Assembly: GCA_012511925.1 (NCBI GenBank)
Contig: JAAZFD010000056.1
Location: 1-11,820, forward strand
Length of the DNA: 11,820 nt
Direction: 5' to 3'
Source: Clostridiales bacterium
GTDB taxonomy: Bacteria > Bacillota > Clostridia > Christensenellales > CAG-138
Shown here: positions 6,448 through 11,820 of the stretch, piece by piece
Numbering within the stretch: the first letter of the stretch is position 1
Layout: every line of letters starts with the position of its first letter
Program-made: the position numbers and the translations under genes
The notes under the pieces: generated by a model
Databases searched by the model: none
The model's input: the letters and a program-made list of their open reading frames with translations, nothing else
What the model was told of the DNA's origin: nothing

Positions 6448-7833
6448 CAACGCCCATATTACGGAAGCAATTATCAGCAACAGGGTCAAGACATAAATCC
6501 CTACGAGCAACAAAATTCATATAATCAGCAGTATCAACAGCAGTATCAAAGACGTGATAATTATCAGCAACAGCAGCCCTATTATCAACATAATGCGCCG
6601 CAGGTTGCTGAACCCGAAATCCCCGATGCAGCACAGGTTTTTTATCAACAGAACCAAACACAAGACGACCCTGTTGATTTCACATTCTGCGAAGGAGTAT
6701 TAGAAGTTTTACCCGATGGCTACGGCTTTTTGCGTTCAGAGAATTACCTACCAGGTCCACGCGATATATATGTTTCCAACGCACAGGTTAGGCGCTTTGG
6801 CTTAAAAACAGGCGATTGGATTGCAGGCAAATCCCGTCAATCGAAAGAGGGAGAAAGATATTTGGCGCTTTATTTCATAACAGCGATAAATGGCGATGAA
6901 CCTGAAAATGTTACGAACCGCAAATCGTTTGAGGATTTAGTTCCTATATTCCCTAACGAGCGCTTAACGCTTGAACATAATGGCGACAGCACATTGGCTA
7001 TTCGCTTAATCGACTTAATTGCTCCGATTGGCAAGGGTCAAAGGGGTATGATTGTCAGCCAACCCAAAGCAGGTAAAACAACTCTGCTCAAAAATATCGC
7101 AAACGGCATCACAGCTAATCACCCAGATGTTCACCTAATCGAGCTGCTTATAGACGAGCGTCCCGAAGAGGTTACCGACATTCAGCGTTCAATAAAAGGC
7201 GAAGTACTGTATTCAACATTCGACGAAATGCCCGAGCATCACACAAGGGTTGCCGAAATGGTAATGGAGCGAGCGATGCGCCTTGTTGAGCATGGCAAAG
7301 ACGTTGTTGTGCTTATGGACTCGATTACACGCTTGGCGAGAGCATACAATATCACGATTCCCACAACAGGCAGAACGCTTTCAGGCGGTATGGACCCGAG
7401 CGCACTCTACAAGCCTAAGCGCTTTTTCGGTGCGGCACGAAATATCGAGGGAGGCGGCAGCTTAACCGTTATAGCAACCGCACTTGTTGAAACAGGCAGC
7501 CGCATGGACGACATGGTTTATGAGGAGTTCAAAGGCACAGGCAACATGGAAATACATTTGGATAGGAAGCTGTCTGAAAAGCGCATATTCCCTGCTATCG
7601 ACATATACAAATCGGGTACTCGCAGAGATGATTTACTGCTTACATCCGAGGAATACGAAAGTATGTTGACATTGCGAAGGGTGCTGTCGTCAGGAAACCC
7701 GGGCGAAGTTACAGAGCAGTTTATTTCATTGCTTGATAAAACCTCCACCAACTCGGACTTCATCAAGAAGCTACAACAGCTTTTTAGCATGTACGAGAAG
7801 GACGGATATTCGGCAGGAAGAAGCAACTCGTGA
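6019..7833 (+). CDS. rho: Transcription termination factor Rho, interrupted by one in-frame TAG
   Basis: One frame runs from ATG 6019 to TGA 7831-7833 (604 codons before the stop), broken only by TAG at codon 143 (6445-6447). Domains: Rho_N at residues 1-45 ([20 protein letters not shown]); a Q/N/Y-rich linker at about 48-218; a cold-shock-like RNA-binding domain from about 219 ([18 protein letters not shown]); and the hexameric ATPase. The ATPase has Walker A at 348-355 (QPKAGKTT), Walker B in [16 protein letters not shown], and the [20 protein letters not shown] and [15 protein letters not shown] motifs. Rho binds nascent RNA and uses ATP to end transcription. No ATG, GTG or TTG lies in frame between the TAG and TTG 6730, which is inside the RNA-binding domain. 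Restart there would lose part of that domain. All 461 codons after the TAG look intact, so the stop is recent, bypassed or an error. The ribosome-binding site (AGG near 6008) is weak. Confidence 0.85.
6397..6571 (+). repeat. Four in-frame copies of a 13-base repeat in the Rho linker
   Basis: AATTATCAGCAAC occurs at 6397-6409, 6469-6481 and 6559-6571. At 6439-6451 it occurs with one change, AATTATTAGCAAC. All four are in the same reading frame and encode Asn-Tyr-Gln-Gln, except the second copy, where CAG has become TAG. They lie in a wider array of Tyr/Asn/Gln codons covering about 6320-6600. Confidence 0.85.
6445..6447 (+). other. In-frame amber codon in rho
   Basis: TAG lies in the context AAT TAT TAG CAA. 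The three sibling repeats read AAT TAT CAG CAA, so a single C-to-T change explains it. A general TAG-to-Gln code is unlikely because the next gene ends at TAG 8301-8303, where its domain should end, and readthrough there would run through a terminator. Confidence 0.85.
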
Positions 7834-8303
7834 TAGATTTCAGAATAATATATATACCGCCTTTTAAGGCTGTATCCTCGGGCATCGATTGCGAGTTTGA
7901 CTTTTCGAAAAACGGAGTTTTAGGGAAGTTCAATGTGTACTTTTCAAAACTATTGCCCTCTAATCGGGACAGCTTTATGCCGAGAGATTTTCTTTTCTAT
8001 GATGAGGAAAAGCAAGGCTTGGTTTGGTGCTATGCGGTTTGCGAGGGCATGGACGACGGCGGGTACGAGTCGGTTGATTTTGACGGCGGCTATTATTTGA
8101 CATATACATATAGGGACGGCGATGATGAAACACGAGAGAAACTGTATAATGAAGCATTGGAATATATCAAGAATTCAAAAGTGTTCGAGCTTGACATTCG
8201 TAAAAATCATTATCCGATGGGGCATATAATAACTCCAAAAGAGATTATGAACGCTCAGGGCTGGGCGCAAATGGAAGCGTTCATACCCATAAAACTAAAG
8301 TAG
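7830..8303 (+). CDS. GyrI-like / AraC-type effector-binding domain protein
   Basis: The 157-residue protein starts at GTG 7830, which overlaps the rho TGA (GTGA), so it is translationally coupled to rho. The sequence has the look of the GyrI-like small-molecule-binding fold: an opening strand with YIPPFKAVSSG, a middle CYAVCEGMD stretch, GGYYLTYTYRDG followed by a helix (EKLYNEALEYIKNS), and the typical end MEAFIPIK. Such domains bind small hydrophobic molecules, either alone or fused to AraC/MerR-type regulators; here no DNA-binding domain is present. It ends in TAG, just before a terminator. The family call is by pattern and moderate; the ligand is unknown. Coupling to rho could be simple operon packing or a functional link. 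Confidence 0.55.
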   Translation: MIDFRIIYIPPFKAVSSGIDCEFDFSKNGVLGKFNVYFSKLLPSNRDSFMPRDFLFYDEEKQGLVWCYAVCEGMDDGGYESVDFDGGYYLTYTYRDGDDETREKLYNEALEYIKNSKVFELDIRKNHYPMGHIITPKEIMNAQGWAQMEAFIPIKLK

Positions 8304-8311
8304 GTAGTAGC

Positions 8312-8342
8312 AAAAAAGAAAATCTGCTTGGTTTTCTTTTTT
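8312..8342 (+). terminator. Intrinsic terminator after the rho operon
   Basis: AAAAAAGAAAA (8312-8322) pairs perfectly with TTTTCTTTTTT (8332-8342) around a 9-base loop, giving an 11-bp stem ending in a T-run. It starts 8 bases after the stop of the GyrI-like gene. The A-run on the other strand would let it work in both directions. Confidence 0.7.
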
Positions 8343-8384
8343 ATATAACAATTACATTTTTACATAGGCTTGTGTAAAAAAATA

Positions 8385-8413
8385 TTGCTTTTTATATACT
8401 TGTTTGATAGAAT
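8385..8413 (+). promoter_or_regulatory. Predicted promoter of the tgt-tsaE-tsaB-rimI-trxB operon
   Basis: TTGCTT (8385-8390), 17 bases, TAGAAT (8408-8413). It lies between the terminator at 8312-8342 and tgt, and predicts a start near 8420 and a leader of about 63 bases. Confidence 0.65.
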
Positions 8414-8430
8414 GTAATTATCTCAGTATT

Positions 8431-8482
8431 AGGGGGAGAGTCGCCACATTTCTCGGGTACGAAGAATGGCGAAACAAAGTAA
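8431..8482 (+). promoter_or_regulatory. tgt leader: strong ribosome-binding site separated from the ATG by a hairpin
   Basis: AGGGGGAGAG (8431-8440) is the only good ribosome-binding site, but its G-run ends 46 bases before the tgt ATG (8483). Between them TCGCCA (8441-8446) pairs with TGGCGA (8467-8472). An inner stem TTCTCG pairs with CG(A)AGAA around the loop GGTA. Folding this 32-base hairpin leaves only about 12-16 unpaired bases between the G-run and the ATG. An in-frame TAA stands directly before the ATG (8480-8482), so no longer N-terminus is possible. Confidence 0.6.
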
Positions 8483-9586
8483 ATGCCAAAAGGTTTTAGC
8501 TTTAAGCTAATAAAGGAATGTAAACAAACAGGCGCAAGGCTCGGTGAATTAACAACACCTCATGGCATTATTAAAACCCCTTGTTTTATGCCAGTTGGTA
8601 CGCAAGCTACGGTAAAAGCGGTGCTACCAAAGGATTTGGTTGAAATTGGTGCAGAAATCATTTTAGCCAACACCTACCATCTGTACCTGCGCCCTACCGA
8701 TAAGTTAGTGGCGAAGGCAGGCGGTCTTCACAGCTTTATGGCATGGGACAAGCCGATTTTAACGGATAGCGGCGGGTTTCAGGTTTTCAGCTTAGGTGAT
8801 ATGAACAAGATTACCGATGACGGAGTTGAGTTTCGCTCTCATATAGACGGTAGCAAGCACTACTTCACCCCCGAAAAGGCTGTTGAGATTCAAGAAAATC
8901 TGGGTGCCGATATTATTATGGCATTTGACGAATGCGCCCCCTACCCTGCTACGAGGGAATACACGATTAAAGCTATGAACCGCACACATGCGTGGGCAAA
9001 ACGTTGTAAAATAGCGCAAAAACGAGATGACCAAGCGCTGTTTGGGATAATCCAAGGCGGAATGTTCGCAGACCTACGGGTTGAAAGCACAAAGGCTTTG
9101 ACCGATATGGATTTCTTTGGCTTAGGCATAGGCGGATTGAGTGTTGGAGAGCCAAAAGAGCTTATGTACGAGATGCTTGAAGGCATAAGGCACGAGCTTC
9201 CAAAGGAAAAGCCGCACTATTTAATGGGAGTTGGAAGCCCCGATTGCTTGGTGAATGGCGTTATGCGTGGCGTTGATATGTTCGATTGCGTATTACAAAC
9301 AAGGTCGGCACGAAACGGACTTGCTTTGACCTCTACGGGCAGAAAGATGTTGAGAAACGCAGAATACAAGGATGATTTTTCGCCCATTGATGAGAAATGC
9401 GATTGCTATGCGTGTAAGAACTTTTCCGTTGCATATATTCGCCACTTGATAAAAGCGGAGGAAATGTTGGCGGCACAGTTGATTACATTGCATAACCTAA
9501 GGTTTAGTTTGAATTTGATGGAGCGTATAAGGGAGGCAATACTTTCGGACTCATTAGCCGACTTTGCTCGCTCTGTTACATATTAA
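8483..9586 (+). CDS. tgt: tRNA-guanine(34) transglycosylase
   Basis: The 367-residue enzyme exchanges guanine at the wobble position of GUN-anticodon tRNAs for preQ1, the committed step of queuosine insertion. Conserved parts: [11 protein letters not shown] near the N-terminus; [12 protein letters not shown] with Asp95 (general acid/base position); [32 protein letters not shown]; the nucleophile Asp268 in GVDMFDCV; and a zinc site CxCxxC (Cys306, 308, 311) with a His in ITLHNL. Length and N-terminus fit the family, so ATG 8483 is right despite lacking a nearby ribosome-binding site. One oddity is [11 protein letters not shown], where the family usually has Pro (CVLPTR or CVMPTR) after the nucleophile. 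It is followed after 30 bases by tsaE with no terminator between. Confidence 0.97.
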   Translation: MPKGFSFKLIKECKQTGARLGELTTPHGIIKTPCFMPVGTQATVKAVLPKDLVEIGAEIILANTYHLYLRPTDKLVAKAGGLHSFMAWDKPILTDSGGFQVFSLGDMNKITDDGVEFRSHIDGSKHYFTPEKAVEIQENLGADIIMAFDECAPYPATREYTIKAMNRTHAWAKRCKIAQKRDDQALFGIIQGGMFADLRVESTKALTDMDFFGLGIGGLSVGEPKELMYEMLEGIRHELPKEKPHYLMGVGSPDCLVNGVMRGVDMFDCVLQTRSARNGLALTSTGRKMLRNAEYKDDFSPIDEKCDCYACKNFSVAYIRHLIKAEEMLAAQLITLHNLRFSLNLMERIREAILSDSLADFARSVTY

Positions 9587-9616
9587 ATTGCTACACAATA
9601 GAAAGGTGTGAGAGTT

Positions 9617-10081
9617 ATGCCCGAATACACACTACCATGTATGCTGGAGAGGGATACCGTTTCTTTAGGGAAGAAAATTGGCACAGTGCTTTTTCCCGGA
9701 GCCTTTATTGCGCTTTACGGCGGTTTGGGTTCAGGGAAAACCACATTGACCCGTGCAATCGCAGAGGGAATGGGGATACAGGGCATGATGCCAAGCCCGA
9801 CATACAACCTTGTTACAGAGTACGGCGGCAAGGATTTAGCGCTATATCATTTCGATGCGTATAGGCTTGAAAATGTGTCAGAGCTGCTTGACATTGGTTT
9901 TTTGGATTACTGCTATAAAAATGGCGTAGTAATAATGGAATGGGCAGACAAGGTATTGGATGCCCTGCCAAAAGAGCGCTTGGATATTCATATAACGGGT
10001 TGCGGAAACCAGTACAGAACAATGGTGTTCATACCCCACGGAACCGCCTATACCGAAGTTCTCAAGGAGACAGTGATATGA
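9617..10081 (+). CDS. tsaE: tRNA t6A biosynthesis ATPase TsaE
   Basis: The 154-residue P-loop protein has Walker A GGLGSGKTT (residues 35-43), then the TsaE signatures SPTYNLVTEY, LYHFDAYRLE and VVIMEWADKV. TsaE is the small ATPase that works with TsaB and TsaD to put the threonylcarbamoyl group on A37 of ANN-decoding tRNAs. The frame can be opened three codons earlier at GTG 9608. That GTG sits only 1 base after AAAGG (9602-9606), whereas ATG 9617 lies 10 bases after it, so ATG is preferred. Its TGA overlaps the tsaB ATG (ATGA), indicating translational coupling with its pathway partner. Confidence 0.95.
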   Translation: MPEYTLPCMLERDTVSLGKKIGTVLFPGAFIALYGGLGSGKTTLTRAIAEGMGIQGMMPSPTYNLVTEYGGKDLALYHFDAYRLENVSELLDIGFLDYCYKNGVVIMEWADKVLDALPKERLDIHITGCGNQYRTMVFIPHGTAYTEVLKETVI

Positions 10082-10815
10082 GGCTTGTTCTGGCGATATC
10101 AACGTCTTGCGCTGATGCGTCTGTAGCGTTAGTAATGCCCTCCTCGATTGTGGCATCAAGAAAGCTTGGCGGTACGAGCCATTCTAAAACGCTTATGCCT
10201 GTAATTGATGAAATGTTAGAAGAATTTAGTATTTCGATTTCTGATATTGACGGAATTGCTGTCGATATTGGTCCCGGGTCGTTTACAGGGGTGCGAATTG
10301 GAGTAGCAACCGCAAACGGTCTTGCTTTTGGTGCTTCTAAGCCTGTAATAGGTATAAATTCGTTGCTTGCTTTAAGAGCTAACGTTCCAAAAATTGATGT
10401 GGTAGCCTCTATAATCGATGCTAAGCACGATAATATCTATGCTGCAATTTATGAAAAGGATTCAGAGTTGCTGCCACCCTATTCCACCACTATTGACGAA
10501 TTTATAGCGCATATTCCAAGCAACTGCCTTTGTGTCGGCGACGGTGCTATCATTTATAAGGATAGAATTCATTTTGCTAATCCATACGTGAAAATTATTA
10601 GTAAGGATAATACAGAAATTTTTTGTGCAAATAACAACCCATGCGCTGTAAGCGTGGGCTTTGCGGCACTTGCGTTATATTTTAGGGATAACTCTTGTGC
10701 AGTTTCACAGGTTGAGCCATCGTATTATAAGCCCTCGCAAGCAGAAATGAAGAGGGATGCAAAAGCAGAAGTTGAGGATTCGAAAGAATCATGCGAATTT
10801 GAAGATGCGGACTGA
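10078..10815 (+). CDS. tsaB: tRNA t6A biosynthesis protein TsaB
   Basis: The 245-residue protein starts at the ATG that overlaps the tsaE stop. The N-terminal ASKHA-type fold is clear: LVLAISTSCADASVAL (residues 3-18), TSHSKTLMPVIDEML, and GPGSFTGVRIGVATANGLAF (65-84). TsaB is the inactive-kinase-like partner that dimerises with TsaD in the t6A complex. The last 25 residues are charged (KRDAKAEVEDSKESCEFED) and probably a disordered tail. The frame runs open upstream to 9940, but that part lies inside tsaE in another frame and is not coding. tsaD is not present in the window; rimI and trxB follow instead. Confidence 0.95.
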   Translation: MRLVLAISTSCADASVALVMPSSIVASRKLGGTSHSKTLMPVIDEMLEEFSISISDIDGIAVDIGPGSFTGVRIGVATANGLAFGASKPVIGINSLLALRANVPKIDVVASIIDAKHDNIYAAIYEKDSELLPPYSTTIDEFIAHIPSNCLCVGDGAIIYKDRIHFANPYVKIISKDNTEIFCANNNPCAVSVGFAALALYFRDNSCAVSQVEPSYYKPSQAEMKRDAKAEVEDSKESCEFEDAD

Positions 10816-10817
10816 TT

Positions 10818-11279
10818 ATGGAAGAACCGGAAATTATAATTCGCCCAATGCAAAGAAACGACCTTAGGCGAGTTCACGAAATTGAACAATCAAGTTTTTC
10901 TTCGCCATGGAGTTTTAACGCATTACGAAGTGAGCTGTCAAATAAAGTAGCGTATTATTCGGTAGTAGAGGTTGGCGAAAGCATAGTGGGCTATGCAGGA
11001 ATGTGGATACTTTATGAGGAGGCGCATATAACTAACATAGCCATAGACAAGCCGAATAGGGGCTGTGGGTATTCACGCAGACTAATGCTGCACATGCTTG
11101 AAGTAGCAAAAAGACTTGGAGCGGAGAAAATGACGCTTGAGGTGCGCAGAAGCAATGAAGTAGCAAAGTCTTTGTATTCTTCCTTGGGCTTTCATCAAAA
11201 TGGCGTTAGACGAGGCTATTATGCCGACACGAAAGAGGATGCTTTGATTCTCTGGGCTGATATAGATAATAACTGCTAA
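10818..11279 (+). CDS. rimI: Ribosomal-protein-alanine N-acetyltransferase RimI
   Basis: The 153-residue GNAT protein starts 2 bases after the tsaB stop. GNAT motifs: IRPMQRNDLRRVHEIEQSSF at the N-terminus, the acetyl-CoA loop in NRGCGYSRRL (residues 80-89, RxxGxG pattern) and LEVRRSNEVAKSLYSSLGF with the terminal GxRRGYY. RimI acetylates the N-terminal alanine of ribosomal protein S18 in E. coli, and bacterial homologues often sit beside tsaB or tsaD, as here. No clear ribosome-binding site precedes it; coupling to tsaB translation is likely. The function follows from family and context; other N-terminal targets are possible. Confidence 0.9.
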   Translation: MEEPEIIIRPMQRNDLRRVHEIEQSSFSSPWSFNALRSELSNKVAYYSVVEVGESIVGYAGMWILYEEAHITNIAIDKPNRGCGYSRRLMLHMLEVAKRLGAEKMTLEVRRSNEVAKSLYSSLGFHQNGVRRGYYADTKEDALILWADIDNNC

Positions 11280-11298
11280 GCAGTACAAGGAGAGCAAT

Positions 11299-11820
11299 AT
11301 GACAGATTTAATCGACATAGCAATAATAGGCGGCGGAGCGGCAGGGCTTGCGGCAGGGCTTTATTCGGCACAGGGCGGAATGAAAACCGTTATATTCGAA
11401 AGCCTTATGCCCGGAGGAAAACTGGGCGTTATAACGCATTTAACCAATTATCCTGGATTTGCAAATGGCACAGACGGCTTTACTTTGGCTACGGAGATGG
11501 AAAAGCAGGCGACAAAAGCAGGCGCTACCGTAGTGAACGAGCAGGTAATGAGCATTATACTTGAAGGCAATCCAAAACAAATAATCACAAACAGTAATAA
11601 ATATCTCGCAAAAAGTATAATAATTACGGCTGGCGCAGTTCCAAGACCTGCCGGCTTTGCTAACGAGCAGGATTTTGTGGGCAAGGGCGTTTCATATTGT
11701 GCGCTTTGCGATGGTGCTTTGTATAGAAACAAGCGTGTGGCGGTTGTAGGCGGAGGAAATACGGCGATTTCAGATGCGATTTACCTTTCACGATTTGCAC
11801 AAAAAGTGTACGTTATTCAC
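11299..11820 (+). CDS. trxB: Thioredoxin-disulfide reductase (3' end outside the window)
   Basis: ATG 11299 follows AAGGAGAG (11287-11294) by 4 bases and opens a frame that stays open for 174 codons to the window edge. The N-terminus has the FAD-binding motif IAIIGGGAAGLAAGLYSAQ, then GGKLGVITHLTNYPGF. The redox-active CALCDG has Cys134 and Cys137, and the start of the NADPH-binding motif is VVGGGNTAISDA. Low-molecular-weight TrxB passes electrons from NADPH through FAD and this disulfide to thioredoxin. Roughly the last 130 residues are missing because the window ends. It is the last visible gene of the tgt operon, 19 bases after rimI; the specific electron acceptor is inferred from the family. 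Confidence 0.93.
   Translation, partial: MTDLIDIAIIGGGAAGLAAGLYSAQGGMKTVIFESLMPGGKLGVITHLTNYPGFANGTDGFTLATEMEKQATKAGATVVNEQVMSIILEGNPKQIITNSNKYLAKSIIITAGAVPRPAGFANEQDFVGKGVSYCALCDGALYRNKRVAVVGGGNTAISDAIYLSRFAQKVYVIH

Noticed and set aside
6730..7833. rho starting at TTG 6730
   Set aside because: This would cut into the cold-shock-like RNA-binding domain, whose first strands are encoded from about 6673, and no ribosome-binding site is present.
6445..8303. Genome-wide reassignment of TAG to glutamine
   Set aside because: The gene after rho ends at TAG exactly where its domain should end, and reading on would add residues encoded by the terminator hairpin. One in-frame TAG is not enough for a code change.
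8466..8510. 14-codon frame ([14 protein letters not shown]) overlapping the tgt start
   Set aside because: Its ATG lies inside the leader hairpin, and the only ribosome-binding site is about 28 bases away. Conserved tgt coding sequence begins in another frame at 8483.

Overview
The window reads as a chromosomal stretch from an AT-rich, low-GC Gram-positive bacterium, most likely a member of the Clostridia. This rests on strong GGAGG/GGGGG ribosome-binding sites, TTGnnn/TATAAT-type promoters with many extended TGn -10 elements, a CapA-family protein, a membrane-anchored ECF anti-sigma-like protein, and a Rho with a Q/N/Y-rich insertion. No phage, insertion sequence, CRISPR array, tRNA or rRNA is visible. 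All protein genes are on the + strand; one probable small RNA is on the - strand.

Left part (1-4115): the 3' end of a CapA-type metallophosphatase gene, then comB (2-phosphosulfolactate phosphatase) under its own extended -10 promoter. A compact three-gene set follows: ECF-type sigma factor, single-pass membrane protein with an anti-sigma layout, and a small secreted protein. These probably form one signalling unit.

Middle (4116-6018): a gene-poor stretch with a 13-codon ORF behind a run of seven G, and a - strand small-RNA gene (about 4518 down to 4438). That gene has a TTGACA-17-TAGAAT promoter, a long closing stem, two loops of five C, and a U-run. Next come a lone gene resembling corrinoid adenosyltransferases and rpsT (ribosomal protein S20, best started at TTG), then about 480 bases of non-coding DNA leading to a rho promoter.

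Rho (6019-7833): one continuous reading frame encodes Rho_N domain, Q/N/Y-rich linker, cold-shock-like RNA-binding domain and ATPase, but it is broken by one TAG at codon 143. The TAG lies in one of four in-frame copies of a 13-base repeat; the other three have CAG at that position. No ATG, GTG or TTG lies in frame between the TAG and the middle of the RNA-binding domain. Full-length Rho therefore needs readthrough or suppression, unless the base is a recent mutation or a sequence error. A GyrI-like effector-binding protein overlaps the rho stop and ends at a TAG just before a good terminator, so TAG still acts as a stop in this genome.

Right part (8304-11820): a promoter and an unusual hairpin leader precede tgt (tRNA-guanine transglycosylase). 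Then follow tsaE, tsaB and rimI, with overlaps or tiny gaps, and the 5' end of trxB (thioredoxin reductase), which runs off the window. This looks like one housekeeping operon for tRNA modification (queuosine and t6A), protein acetylation and redox maintenance.
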